Shown here one piece after another: positions 50,403-59,585 of a DNA stretch of 64,000 nt. The notes under the pieces were generated by a model. That model was not told the DNA's origin. It saw nothing but the letters and a program-made list of their open reading frames with translations, and searched no databases. The first letter of the stretch is position 1. Every line of letters starts with the position of its first letter. Both the position numbers and the translations under genes were made by a program. Source of the stretch: JASLDZ01 sp038226305 (lineage in GTDB: Bacteria; Pseudomonadota; Alphaproteobacteria; Caulobacterales; Caulobacteraceae); assembly GCA_038226305.1 (NCBI GenBank), contig JBBRQN010000005.1, forward strand, positions 1-64,000. The letters are read 5' to 3'.

Positions 50403-51170
50403 GTGACCGACGTTTTCAACGAAGTCGAAGAGCAGCTTCGCTCCGAACGCTACGCCACCCTGGCCAAGCGCGGCTGGCCCTATGCGCTGGCCGTGCTGGT
50501 GGGTGCGCTCGTGGTCGCGCTCGCGTTCTGGGGCTTCGACAGCTACAGCCGCGCGCAGGACGGCAAGGCCGCGCTGGCCTATTCGCACGCGCTTGAAAGC
50601 CAGGCCGCGGGCAAGAAGGCCGAAGCCGAGACGGGCTATCAGGGCGTCGCCAAGAGCGGCCCCGCCACCTACAAGGCCCTCGCGCTGATGCAGCTGGCAG
50701 GCCTCAGCGTCGGTGCCAACAAGATTCCCGAGGCTGTCGCCTATCTCGACCGGGCGCAGGCCTCGGCGCCCGACCGCATCACCAAGGATGCCGCCGCGCT
50801 GAAGGCAGGCATGCTCCTCGTCGACACGGCCCCCCTGGCCGAAGTGAGCCGCCGCCTCGAACCCCTGACCGCCGCCGGTCGCCCCTATCGCGAGATGGCG
50901 CGCGAGGGTCTGGGCGTGGCCCGGCTGGTGGCCGGCCGCCCCGCAGAGGCGCGGGCCGACTTCGCTATCCTGTCGTTCTCCCCCGACGTCTCGGACGCCA
51001 CCCGCGCCCGCGCCCGCGCGGCCCTGTCGGTGATCGACGCCGGAACGGCCGGTTCGATCCCCGGCGCGGCCAAGGCCGCAGCCGTCCTGCCCCCCTCGAC
51101 GCCGGTGCAGCTTCCGCCCGGGCTCGACCTCCCATCCGGCGGTGCCGGCGCGCCGCAACCCGCACAGTAG
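50403..51170 (+). CDS. YfgM-like tetratricopeptide membrane protein
   Basis: A 255-aa protein. A cytoplasmic N terminus (EVEEQLRSERYATLAKRG) leads into one span (about 27-45, LAVLVGALVVALAFWGF) and then a periplasmic TPR-like helical domain, ending in a Pro/Ala-rich tail. This is the layout of YfgM, which sits at the Sec translocon and helps periplasmic folding. Neighbouring bamB and der in the same order support the assignment. GTG 50403 is the start; bamB follows after 3 bases. Confidence 0.8.
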   Translation: MTDVFNEVEEQLRSERYATLAKRGWPYALAVLVGALVVALAFWGFDSYSRAQDGKAALAYSHALESQAAGKKAEAETGYQGVAKSGPATYKALALMQLAGLSVGANKIPEAVAYLDRAQASAPDRITKDAAALKAGMLLVDTAPLAEVSRRLEPLTAAGRPYREMAREGLGVARLVAGRPAEARADFAILSFSPDVSDATRARARAALSVIDAGTAGSIPGAAKAAAVLPPSTPVQLPPGLDLPSGGAGAPQPAQ

Positions 51171-51173
51171 GTC

Positions 51174-52601
51174 GTGACCCTCTTGCCCCTCCGCCTCTCC
51201 GCGAGCCCCCCCTTGACGCCTTCGCCGTTCCGCCAGTCCCGTCCCGCGGCCCGCGCCCTCGCATGCGGAGTCGCCTTCGCCCTGGCCGCCTCGGCGCTCA
51301 GCGGCTGCGCAGGCTACAAGATGCCTGCCTTCCTCAAGGTCCGGCCCGGCAGTTCCACCGGCAAGGCGCGCCTGCCCGGCGAGCGCATCCCCGTGCTCAG
51401 CGCCAGCGACCGGCTGGAAGTGAACGCGGCTCTGAAGGGCATCGGCTTCCAGATCCCCGCCGCCCAGCCCGTGCCCAGCTGGCCGCAGCCCGGTGGCGTG
51501 CCCGAGAGCGTGGTCGGCCACGCGGCCGTAGCGCGTGACTTCCAGATCGCCTGGCGCAAGGACATCGGCCTCGGCGGCGGCCCCAAGGGCCAGATCACCG
51601 CCCAGCCCATCGTCGCCGACGGCCGCTTATATGTGATGGACGCCCAGGCCACCGTTTCGGCCCTCGATCCCGCCACCGGCCGCGAGGTCTGGAAGGCGGT
51701 TCTGGGCGAGCGCAAGGGCCCCGACCGGGACGCCTACGGCGGCGGCCTCGCCTTCCACGAGGGCAAGCTCTACGTCACGTCCGGCTACCGATTCGTGGCG
51801 GCGCTGGATGCGAAGTCCGGTGCAGTGATGTGGCGTCGCAAGGTGGATACGCCCATCCACTCCGCCCCCGGCGTGCTCGACGGCCGCCTCTACGCCACCG
51901 ACGTGGACGACGAGCTCCTCACCTTCGACTCCGTCACCGGCGCGCCGGGCTGGACCTATCAGGCCCTGCAGGAGAACGCCCGGATGCTGGCGGCCTCCAG
52001 CGTGGCCGTGAACGGCGACGTGGTCGTGGCACCTTTCGCCTCGGGCGAGCTTACGGCGCTGAACACTGCCAACGGCAGCGAGCTGTGGAGCTACGTGCTG
52101 TCGCTCACCAACCGCAACAATGCGCTCTCCGAAATCCGCGACATCGCCGGGCGCCCGGTGATCTATCGCGGCGACGTTCTGGCGGGCAGCCACTCCGGCG
52201 TGTTCGCGGCGGTCGACCTGCGCTCGGGCCAGCCGCGGTGGTCCCTGCCGATCACCAGCATCTCGTCGCCGTGGCCTGCGGGCGACGTGGTCTACATCAC
52301 CGACGTGAACGGCCAGGTGATCTGCGTCAGCCGCGAGGCCGGCCAGGTTTACTGGATCACCGACCTGAACAAGGGCCTGAAGGAAAAGCAGCGCCAGAAC
52401 TACTCCGGCCCCGTCCTGGCATCGGACCGGCTGGTGGTGGTGTCGGAGAAGGGTGAGCTGAAGGCGCTCGATCCCCGCACGGGGGCGCTCACCACGACGC
52501 TGAACCTGCGGGTGAAGAAGGGCTCGACGCTCTCCCCCACCCCTGCCGAGGGGATGCTCTACGTGGTGGCCGAATCCGGCACGCTGCTGGCGATCCGCTA
52601 A
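51174..52601 (+). CDS. bamB: BamB outer-membrane assembly lipoprotein (beta propeller)
   Basis: A 475-aa lipoprotein. The leader ends in the lipobox ALSGC (Cys about 44). The mature part consists of repeated PQQ-like blades, for example YVMDAQATVSALDPATGREVW-type units (residues LSALDPATGREVWKA region), YATDVDDELLTFDS and GELTALNTANGSELW. BamB scaffolds BamA for outer-membrane protein insertion. It is longer than the E. coli protein (about 390 aa) owing to an N-terminal extension. GTG 51174 is the start; der follows 32 bases downstream. Confidence 0.92.
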   Translation: MTLLPLRLSASPPLTPSPFRQSRPAARALACGVAFALAASALSGCAGYKMPAFLKVRPGSSTGKARLPGERIPVLSASDRLEVNAALKGIGFQIPAAQPVPSWPQPGGVPESVVGHAAVARDFQIAWRKDIGLGGGPKGQITAQPIVADGRLYVMDAQATVSALDPATGREVWKAVLGERKGPDRDAYGGGLAFHEGKLYVTSGYRFVAALDAKSGAVMWRRKVDTPIHSAPGVLDGRLYATDVDDELLTFDSVTGAPGWTYQALQENARMLAASSVAVNGDVVVAPFASGELTALNTANGSELWSYVLSLTNRNNALSEIRDIAGRPVIYRGDVLAGSHSGVFAAVDLRSGQPRWSLPITSISSPWPAGDVVYITDVNGQVICVSREAGQVYWITDLNKGLKEKQRQNYSGPVLASDRLVVVSEKGELKALDPRTGALTTTLNLRVKKGSTLSPTPAEGMLYVVAESGTLLAIR

Positions 52602-52633
52602 AGGTTCGAGATGAAATCGGGACACGCATAGGG

Positions 52634-54334
52634 ATGACCTTCAAGCTGGCCATCGTCGGCCGGCCCAACGTCGGCAAGTCGACCCTGTTCAACCGTCTGG
52701 CGGGCAAGAAGCTCGCCATCGTGGACAACCGGCCGGGCGTCACCCGTGACCGGCGCAGCGCGCCTGGCTACCTGGGCGACCTCGAGTTCGAACTGATCGA
52801 CACCGCGGGCTTCGAAGACTTGGCCGACGAGAGTCTGGAATCGCGCATGCGCATCCAGACAGAGCGCGCGCTCGAAGAGTGCGACGTGGCTCTATTCGTG
52901 ATCGACTCCCGCGAGGGCGTCACCCCTCTGGACCGCATCTTCGCCGACCTCGTGCGCAAGCGCGACCGGCCCGTCATCCTCCTCGCCAACAAGGCTGAGG
53001 GTCGCAAGGGCGACTTCGGAACCGCCGAGTCCCACAGCCTGGGCCTGGGCGAGCCGCTGGAGATCTCCGCCGAGCACGGCGAGGGCATGGGCGAGCTCTA
53101 CGCCGAACTCCTCAAGCACGAGCCCGCGCCGGAGGAGGTCGATCCCGACGCGGACGCTCCGGACAAGCCGGTGATGATCGCCGTGATCGGCCGGCCGAAC
53201 GCGGGTAAGTCCACCTTGGTCAACCGGCTGATCGGCGAGGATCGCCTGCTCACCGGGCCGGAGGCCGGGATCACCCGCGACTCCATCTCGGTCGACTGGG
53301 AGTCGAACGGCCGCAAGGTGCGCCTCGTCGACACCGCCGGCCTGCGCAAGAAGGCCCGGGTGAACGAGCAGCTGGAGAAGCTCTCCACCGCCGACACCAT
53401 CCGAGCCATCACCTACGCCGAGGTGGTGATCCTGGTGATGGACGCCGACAACGCCTTCGAGACGCAGGACCTCCAGATCGCCGACCTCGTGGAGCGCGAG
53501 GGCCGGGCCCTGGTCTACTGCATCGCCAAGTGGGACCTCGTCGAGGAGCCGCAGGCCCGCATCGCCGAGCTGCGCGAGACTGCCGAGCGGATGCTGCCCC
53601 AGCTGAAGGGCACGCCCTTGGTGCAGCTCTCCGCCGAGACCGGGCGCGGTGTCGAGAAGCTGATGCCGCAGGTGTTCGAGGCGCATCGCCAGTGGTCCAC
53701 CAAGGTGAAGACCCGCGACCTCAACGACTGGCTCGGCATGGCCGTGCAGCGCCATCCGCCCCCCGCCGTGGGCGGCAAGCGGTTGAAGCCGAAGTACATG
53801 ACGCAGACCAAGGCTCGCCCGCCGACCTTCGTGCTCATGTGCTCACGCGCCGATTCCCTGCCGGAGAGCTACCGCCGATATCTCGTGAACAGCCTGCGGG
53901 AGAGCTTCGACCTGCCGGGTACGCCCATCCGCGTGCAGGTGAAATCGGGCGCGAACCCCTACGTCGATGAAGACGACAACCGGGCGCCGGACGTGAAGCG
54001 CTTCGGCCGCGGCGGCCCCGCCAAGCAGTACGGCACTCAGGCCACCCCGCCCAAATACTCGGGCAAGCCCGGCGGCAAGTCCGCCGCGCCTCCGGGCCGC
54101 CCGATCGATGCCACCCGTCCCAAGGCGAAAGCCAAGCCCAAGCTCGGCGGCACCGGCTCTGCCAAGCCGACCTTCGTGAAGAGCGGCAGCGTCAAGGGTG
54201 CGGGCTTCAAGGGCGCTGGCGCCAAACCGCCTGGCAAGACCTCCGGCAAGCGAACCGCCGCGCCGCCTCCGGGCTCGACGCGCGTGGGCGTCGCCAAGTC
54301 CCGCACCTCGCCCCGCCCGCCCAAGGCACGATAG
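52634..54334 (+). CDS. der: Ribosome biogenesis GTPase Der (EngA)
   Basis: A 566-aa double GTPase for 50S maturation. The first G domain has GRPNVGKST (about 9-17) and LIDTAGF; the second has GRPNAGKST (near 185), VDTAGLRKK and AKWDL. A KH-like domain (PPTFVLMCSRADSLPESYRR) follows. Beyond about residue 445 there is an unusually long tail rich in Lys, Gly, Pro and Ala (53985-54330), which most Der proteins lack; it may contact rRNA. Convergent with the TonB-C-repeat gene. Confidence 0.95.
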   Translation: MTFKLAIVGRPNVGKSTLFNRLAGKKLAIVDNRPGVTRDRRSAPGYLGDLEFELIDTAGFEDLADESLESRMRIQTERALEECDVALFVIDSREGVTPLDRIFADLVRKRDRPVILLANKAEGRKGDFGTAESHSLGLGEPLEISAEHGEGMGELYAELLKHEPAPEEVDPDADAPDKPVMIAVIGRPNAGKSTLVNRLIGEDRLLTGPEAGITRDSISVDWESNGRKVRLVDTAGLRKKARVNEQLEKLSTADTIRAITYAEVVILVMDADNAFETQDLQIADLVEREGRALVYCIAKWDLVEEPQARIAELRETAERMLPQLKGTPLVQLSAETGRGVEKLMPQVFEAHRQWSTKVKTRDLNDWLGMAVQRHPPPAVGGKRLKPKYMTQTKARPPTFVLMCSRADSLPESYRRYLVNSLRESFDLPGTPIRVQVKSGANPYVDEDDNRAPDVKRFGRGGPAKQYGTQATPPKYSGKPGGKSAAPPGRPIDATRPKAKAKPKLGGTGSAKPTFVKSGSVKGAGFKGAGAKPPGKTSGKRTAAPPPGSTRVGVAKSRTSPRPPKAR

Positions 54335-54352
54335 GCGCCGCCGGGAGCCGGA

Positions 54353-55465
54353 TCACCGCGTCTTGCGGGGCCTCATGGCGGGCCTGGTGGCCAGTGTCGA
54401 ACGGGGCGACTCGGAGTCGGCGGCCGCGCGTTCCAACACGATGGGCAGTTGGACGACGCTCCCCGCTGAGGGTCGCCCCTCCGGTAACCAGATGCTCGTC
54501 TGGTAGACGTTGGCCAAGCGCGCGGCGGCCTGGGCCCCGCCAAACCCGGCCGGCGATTCCGATCGGAGCGCGCAGGCGGTCAGGCCGCCGTTCGCCTGCA
54601 CTCGGCAAACCTGCTTCACCTCGATCCGCTTCACACCGGCCGCTGTGGCATCGACCGGGAAGGCTGCAGCGATCAGATCCGGCGTGGGCTGCCTTGTCCA
54701 CGTGGGTGCCGCCTCCACGACATCCGCTTGCGCCGAGGGCCGGGCTGGCAGGGGGGCGGGGCCGAAAGCGACGGGGATGTCCACGATCGCTCCATAGTTG
54801 GTGCCGCCGCCGAACGTGTCCTCCATTAGAAAAAACGGGCTGAGCTTCAGAGCGGCGCGGCCGAAATGATCGGGGTCGTCAACCAGGGCTTTGCAGTCTG
54901 CCAGCAGCCCACTCCGGATGGTGCAGCGGATCACACCCACGCCCGTGCGTTTCGCCTTCAGCGCCAGGGGGGGATAGGCAGCCTGAATCTGGGCGGCATC
55001 CGGCGCTTTCAGCCAGGAAACCTTGGTCTGCGCCCAGCCCTGCCCGCTGGCCGGCTCGGGTGGATCGAAGCGGATGGGGATGGCGATGCGACTGTCGCCC
55101 ACGACGCGACCGTCCACCGTGGCGGGCGTGAACCGCATTGCTGGAGCCAGCGCCTTGGCGGCATTGCCGAACCCGAACCCCAAGGGCTCTTCGCCGATCA
55201 TTTCGCAGAGCTGGGCCGCTCCCTCCGCATCGATGGTGCAGGCTACGATGCCCCGTCCACCCACCCCTAAGCTGGCGGCTTCCGAAGGAAATGCGTCGAG
55301 CACCTCACTCCGGCTCGGCTTCACCAGCCATGCGGGATCGGTGACGAGATGGCGCCCCTCCAACCGCGGCGGCTTCGCAGCCTCGTTCGCTCCACTCGGT
55401 TGCCCGGCGGATGCGGAAGCGGCGACGCCTTGGACAAACAGAAGGGCGAGGAGTGACGCGAACAT
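54353..55465 (-). CDS. Exported protein with three TonB-C-like repeats
   Basis: A 370-aa protein with a signal peptide (MFASLLALLFVQGVAASASA). Three repeats of about 95 residues follow, beginning AWLVKPSRSEVLDAFP, SWLKAPDAAQIQAAYP and TWTRQPTPDLIAAAFP. Each has a G-x-x-x-C...(8-11)...C strand pair (ACTIDAEGAAQLC, CTIRSGLLADC, CRVQANGGLTAC) and ends in an IP-hydrophobic strand. This resembles the TonB C-terminal fold in triplicate, but there is no membrane anchor. The paired cysteines could form one disulfide per repeat. Function unknown. Confidence 0.7.
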   Translation of the reverse strand: MFASLLALLFVQGVAASASAGQPSGANEAAKPPRLEGRHLVTDPAWLVKPSRSEVLDAFPSEAASLGVGGRGIVACTIDAEGAAQLCEMIGEEPLGFGFGNAAKALAPAMRFTPATVDGRVVGDSRIAIPIRFDPPEPASGQGWAQTKVSWLKAPDAAQIQAAYPPLALKAKRTGVGVIRCTIRSGLLADCKALVDDPDHFGRAALKLSPFFLMEDTFGGGTNYGAIVDIPVAFGPAPLPARPSAQADVVEAAPTWTRQPTPDLIAAAFPVDATAAGVKRIEVKQVCRVQANGGLTACALRSESPAGFGGAQAAARLANVYQTSIWLPEGRPSAGSVVQLPIVLERAAADSESPRSTLATRPAMRPRKTR

Positions 55466-55496
55466 GGGGAGAGGTCTCAGGGCTTGTGGCGGGAGA

Positions 55497-56006
55497 TCAC
55501 CCGCCGGCGGGTTTGCTGTCGAGGATCGGGCTGTCGACGTCCTTCAGGCCGGCGGCCCGAAGGGCATCGGCGACCGTGGCGGTGGGCTCGCCGTCGGTGG
55601 TGGTGAAGGCCACTGTGGTCGTGGCTGCGGGCTTGGCCCCGACATCGACGAAGCCCTTGCCGTCGTTGTTCAGCCGCACGGTGAAGCTCTGGCTGAAGCC
55701 CACCGAGCAGAGCAGCACGAAGGTCTTCTCGTCGGCCAGCAGGCGGGGGCGGTCCAGGCAGGCGGGGGCGTCGGGCGCTTTGGCGTAGCTAAAAGCGGCT
55801 GGGTTCATCCGGTGGTCGAACCGCACGGTGAGCACCAGCGTGCCGGGCGGCACGGCGGCCCCCGCGGCAGGATAGGTCGAGACGATCTTCGGCGGATCGC
55901 CGCCGGGTGCCACAACGTCGATGCCCGGCACCGATGAGGGCGGGTCCGCTGGCCGGGTGGGCGGCGTCTGCGGCAGGGCGAACAGCGCTAGGGCGAGCAG
56001 CATCAT
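55497..56006 (-). CDS. Exported Ig-like (SbsA/Big_5-type) protein
   Basis: A 169-aa protein with a short signal (MMLLALALFALPQTP). The core PPKIVSTYPAAGAAVPPGTLVLTVRFDHRMNP is the start of an Ig-like 'SbsA' domain, in which 'S-x-P-x-x-G' is followed by a strand and F-D/S-x-x-M. ACLDRPRLLADEKTFVLLC supplies two cysteines. Probably a periplasmic or surface binding module. It is 31 bases upstream of the TonB-C-repeat gene on the same strand, so the two may be co-expressed. Confidence 0.6.
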   Translation of the reverse strand: MMLLALALFALPQTPPTRPADPPSSVPGIDVVAPGGDPPKIVSTYPAAGAAVPPGTLVLTVRFDHRMNPAAFSYAKAPDAPACLDRPRLLADEKTFVLLCSVGFSQSFTVRLNNDGKGFVDVGAKPAATTTVAFTTTDGEPTATVADALRAAGLKDVDSPILDSKPAGG

Positions 56007-56061
56007 CGGGGCCGACGAAGCCGCCCGGTTTCCGGCGTTTTCAGGGCTGCGAGCGAAGGCA

Positions 56062-56808
56062 TCACTGAAGCGTGCCCGCAGCCCACTGCGCGAAGTGCAC
56101 CACGCCCTTCGGGGGGTCGCGGTCGCCCCGCGCCAGCTCCAGCATCAGGGGCGTGATCGCTTCGGGGGCCGGCAGCGACTCCGGGTCTTCCCCCGGGAAG
56201 GCGCCCGCCCGCATCCGCGTGCGCATGGGGCCGGGATTGACCAGCGCGCAGCGCACCCGGCTGTGCTCGCTCTCGTCGGCATAGACGGCGACCAACGCCT
56301 CCAGCCCAGCCTTGGTGGCCGCGTACGATCCCCAGAACGCCCGGGGCTTTGCGGCGATGCCCGAGGTGACGAAGATCGCCCGCCCGGCCTCTGAGGCCTG
56401 CAGCAGGGTGTCGAACGAGCGGATCAGCCGGAAGGGGGCCGTGAGGTTCACGGCCAGGGCCCTGTCCCACGCCTTCAGTTCAGTGTGGGGGGCAGGGGTC
56501 AGCACGCCCAACTCGCCTGCGTTGGAGACGAGAACGTCCAGGTGGCCCCAGCGCTCGTGGATCACCATGCCGAGCCGGTCGATCGCTTCGCCGTCGGTGA
56601 TGTCGAAGGGCACGAGCGTCAGCGGCGGCAGGCCCTCGGCCTGGGCCTCGTCGTCCAGCGCTTCGAGCGCGACGGTGGTGCGGGCGCAGGCGATCACCTG
56701 TGCGCCGGCCCGGGAGAAGGCCAGCGCCACCGCCCGCCCGATGCCCCGCGAGGCTCCGGTGACCAGCACGACCTTGTCGGTGAACGAAGCGGGAGAGGCG
56801 GCGACCAT
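56062..56808 (-). CDS. Short-chain dehydrogenase/reductase
   Basis: A 248-aa SDR. The cofactor motif VVLVTGASRGIGRAVA, VSNAGE (the NAG element), the catalytic Ser in FVTSGIAAKP and the Y-x3-K motif in SYAATKAGLEAL are present. NPGPMRTRMR follows. It probably uses NADPH, judging from the Ala-Arg after the second strand (IACARTT). Substrate unknown. ATG 56808 is the start; it is divergent from dnaB. Confidence 0.9.
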   Translation of the reverse strand: MVAASPASFTDKVVLVTGASRGIGRAVALAFSRAGAQVIACARTTVALEALDDEAQAEGLPPLTLVPFDITDGEAIDRLGMVIHERWGHLDVLVSNAGELGVLTPAPHTELKAWDRALAVNLTAPFRLIRSFDTLLQASEAGRAIFVTSGIAAKPRAFWGSYAATKAGLEALVAVYADESEHSRVRCALVNPGPMRTRMRAGAFPGEDPESLPAPEAITPLMLELARGDRDPPKGVVHFAQWAAGTLQ

Positions 56809-56951
56809 GCCTGTTCCTAACGACCGCCCCGCCAACGCACTAGGGGTTGCAGAACGGCTCGCCGCCTACGCATCACGGTCAAGCTCGGATGCATTCGTCA
56901 GGGTGCGGCCGATCGGCTGTGGGTGGCCTGTGGACGTTCACCATTTAGCGT

Positions 56952-56971
56952 CCCCGCCTGTCGTAGCGGGG
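56952..56971 (+). promoter_or_regulatory. Hairpin in the dnaB leader
   Basis: CCCCGC-CTGTCGTA-GCGGGG is a perfect 6-bp inverted repeat 34 bases before the dnaB start in a 197-base intergenic region. It may be part of the 5' leader or an operator. Confidence 0.35.
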
Positions 56972-57005
56972 TGCTAAGCCCGGCTCCCCCACGTCCGGTT
57001 GGTTC

Positions 57006-58493
57006 ATGTCCGCAGCCCTCGCCCTTTCCGTCGCTCCGCCTTCCGACCCGGTGGTCGGGCACATCCCGTGCAACATTGAGGCTGAGCAGGCGCTTCTGGG
57101 GGCCGTGCTCTACGACAACGGGGCCTATGAGCGGCTGCCGGATCGCCTGAGCGCCCGCCATTTCTACGAGCCGTTCCATCAGCGCCTGTTCGCGGCGATG
57201 GAGGAGCATATCGTCAAGGGCCAGCTGGCCGAGCCCATCGTCCTGGTCGAGCGCTTCCGCCGCGATCCGGCGTTCGAGGAGCTGGGGGGCTTGCGCTACC
57301 TCGCCGACCTGGTGGACCGGGCGCCCCCCGCCGCTGGCGCGCCTGACTTCGCCCGGGTGATCTACGACCTGGCGCTGCGTCGCGACCTGATCCGCATCGG
57401 TGGCGACATCACCCAGTCCGCAGGGATGGACGCGGAGACCACCGCCCGGGATCAGATTGAGCACGCTGAGAGCCAGCTCTACACCCTGGCGGAGAGCGGC
57501 ACCTCGTCGACCGGCTTCCAGACCTTCGCCGACGCCCTGCACGGGGCGGTAGAGATGACGGCCGAGGCCTTCTCCCGCGAGGGCGGGCTGGCGGGCCTGT
57601 CCACCGGGCTCATCGACATCGACGGAAGGTTGGGTGGGCTGCACCCCTCGGACCTTCTGATCCTGGCCGGGCGCCCCTCGATGGGGAAGACGGCGCTGGC
57701 CACCAACATCGCCTTCAACGTGGCCCGCAACTACTCCTACGAGATGCAGTCCGACGGGACGAAGAAGACCTCCAGCGGGGGCGTGGTGGCGTTCTTTTCC
57801 CTGGAAATGAGCGCCGAGCAGCTGGCCTTGCGCCTTCTGGCCGACGTTTCCGGCGTCTCCTCCGACAAGCTGCGCAAGGGCGAGATCGATCAGTCGGAGT
57901 TCGGCCGGGTGCGCGACGCCGCGCTGGAGATCCAGGAAAGCCCGCTGTTCATCGACGCCACCGGCGGCCTCTCCATCGCCAAGCTCACGGCCCGGGCCCG
58001 GCGGCTGAAGCGCCAGTCCGGGCTGGACCTGATCGTGGTGGACTACCTGCAGCTCGTCACCACCGACGGCTCAAAGGGCGACAACCGGGTGCAGGAGGTG
58101 AGCATGATCACCCAGGGCCTGAAGGCGCTCGCCAAGGAGCTGAAGGTGCCGGTGCTGGCGCTGAGCCAGCTCTCCCGCCAGGTCGAGAACCGCGAGGACA
58201 AGCGGCCCCAGCTTTCTGACCTGCGCGAGTCCGGCTCCATCGAGCAGGACGCCGACGTGGTGATGTTCGTCTACCGCGAGAGCTATTACCTCAGTCGCAC
58301 CGAGCCCGACCCTGGCAAGGACCAGGCCAAGCACCTCGACTGGCAGGAGCAGATGGACCGGGTGACCGGCATGGCCGAAGTAGTCATCGGCAAGCAGCGC
58401 CACGGCCCTATCGGCACCATCCGCCTGTCGTTCAACGAAGACCTCACCAAGTTCGGCAACCTCGCCCGCGACAACCGCTACGAGCCGCGCTAA
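57006..58493 (+). CDS. dnaB: Replicative DNA helicase
   Basis: A 495-aa hexameric helicase. The N-terminal domain starts at NIEAEQALLGAVLYDN. Walker A is AGRPSMGKTAL (about 218-228). FSLEMSAEQLALRLL, the Walker B region LIVVDYLQLV, and LSQLSRQVENREDKRPQLSDLRESGSIEQ-type arginine-finger segments follow (last part LRESGSIEQDADVV). It includes a short insert before the FSLEMS strand. Position ahead of alr and radA matches Caulobacteraceae order. Confidence 0.96.
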   Translation: MSAALALSVAPPSDPVVGHIPCNIEAEQALLGAVLYDNGAYERLPDRLSARHFYEPFHQRLFAAMEEHIVKGQLAEPIVLVERFRRDPAFEELGGLRYLADLVDRAPPAAGAPDFARVIYDLALRRDLIRIGGDITQSAGMDAETTARDQIEHAESQLYTLAESGTSSTGFQTFADALHGAVEMTAEAFSREGGLAGLSTGLIDIDGRLGGLHPSDLLILAGRPSMGKTALATNIAFNVARNYSYEMQSDGTKKTSSGGVVAFFSLEMSAEQLALRLLADVSGVSSDKLRKGEIDQSEFGRVRDAALEIQESPLFIDATGGLSIAKLTARARRLKRQSGLDLIVVDYLQLVTTDGSKGDNRVQEVSMITQGLKALAKELKVPVLALSQLSRQVENREDKRPQLSDLRESGSIEQDADVVMFVYRESYYLSRTEPDPGKDQAKHLDWQEQMDRVTGMAEVVIGKQRHGPIGTIRLSFNEDLTKFGNLARDNRYEPR

Positions 58494-58502
58494 CCCTTTG
58501 GC

Positions 58503-59585
58503 ATGACTGCCGACGGGACCGCCGCCCGCCTCATCGTCGATCTCGACGCCCTGGCCGCGAACCACGCCCTCTTGCGCGGGCTGGCGGGCGCAGCCGAGGT
58601 CGCTCCGGTGGTAAAGGCCGACGCCTATGGCCTGGGAGCCGCCGCTGTGGCGACACGGTTGTGGGGGGAGGGGGCTCGCAGCTTCTTCGTCGCCCGGCTG
58701 TCGGAGGGGATCGCCCTGCGGGCCATCCTGCCCAAGGCCGACATCTGGGTTCTGGATGGGTGCCCTGAGGGTGCTCAAGCGCGGCTGGGTGAGCACAGCC
58801 TCAAGCCCGTGCTGAACAGCCTGGACCAGATCGCGCGCTTTCAGGCATCGGGCGGCGGCGATGCCGCGCTGCACATCGACACCGGCATGAACCGCCTCGG
58901 CCTGCGACCGGAGGAGGCGGAGGCCCTGGCCAACGCGCCCGATCGCCTGCGGGGCGTGGAGATCGAGATGGTGATGAGCCACCTCGCCTGCGCCTCGGAA
59001 CCGGACCATCCGATGAACATGCTGCAGTGCAACACGTTTGAAAATGCTGCGCAGCATTTTGGCCGGGCGAGGCGCAGCATGGCCAACTCGGCCGGAGTGT
59101 TTCTGGGCGCTGACTACGCCTTCGACTGCGTGCGGCCCGGCATCGCGCTCTACGGGGGCGGGCCGCTTGGCGTCACCGACGTGCGCCTTGTGCCGGTTGC
59201 GACCCTCGAGCTTCCCATCCTGCAGTTGCGCACCGTCCGGCCCGGCGAAACCGTCGGCTACGGCGCGACCTGGACGGCGCCCGAAACGCGGCGCCTGGCC
59301 ATCGCTGGCGGGGGTTATGCCGACGGTGTCTTGCGCAGTGGCTTGCGAGCCGCATATGCGAGTCTGGACGGGCGGCGCTGCGCCGTGATCGGGCGCATCT
59401 CCATGGACCTCCTCGCACTGGACGTGACCGACCATCCTGGTGCCCGCGAGGGCGGCTTCGTCCAGATGTTCGGTCCCGACGCGCCCATCGACGATCTGGC
59501 CTCCGCCTCGGGCAGCCTGGCCTACGAGCTCCTGGTGCGGCTCGCCCCCCGGGCGCAGCGCCGCTATGTGGGGGCGGCGGGGTGA
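58503..59585 (+). CDS. alr: Alanine racemase
   Basis: A 360-aa PLP enzyme that makes D-alanine for peptidoglycan. The PLP lysine is in VVKADAYGLGA. The catalytic Tyr segment is VGYGATW and RISMDLLALDVT lies near the C terminus. Length is normal. A perfect 20-bp palindrome (59041-59060) lies inside the coding region. The stop overlaps mlaE by GTGA. Confidence 0.95.
   Translation: MTADGTAARLIVDLDALAANHALLRGLAGAAEVAPVVKADAYGLGAAAVATRLWGEGARSFFVARLSEGIALRAILPKADIWVLDGCPEGAQARLGEHSLKPVLNSLDQIARFQASGGGDAALHIDTGMNRLGLRPEEAEALANAPDRLRGVEIEMVMSHLACASEPDHPMNMLQCNTFENAAQHFGRARRSMANSAGVFLGADYAFDCVRPGIALYGGGPLGVTDVRLVPVATLELPILQLRTVRPGETVGYGATWTAPETRRLAIAGGGYADGVLRSGLRAAYASLDGRRCAVIGRISMDLLALDVTDHPGAREGGFVQMFGPDAPIDDLASASGSLAYELLVRLAPRAQRRYVGAAG
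59041..59060. repeat. Perfect 20-bp palindrome inside alr
   Basis: AAAATGCTGCGCAGCATTTT is its own reverse complement. It encodes part of ENAAQHFG in a variable part of alanine racemase and uses AT-ending codons that are rare in the surrounding gene. Confidence 0.85.

Noticed and set aside
58071..59435. Minus-strand frame of about 450 codons opposite dnaB and alr
   Set aside because: Antisense to two essential, motif-complete genes; composition is His/Gly/Val-rich artefact.
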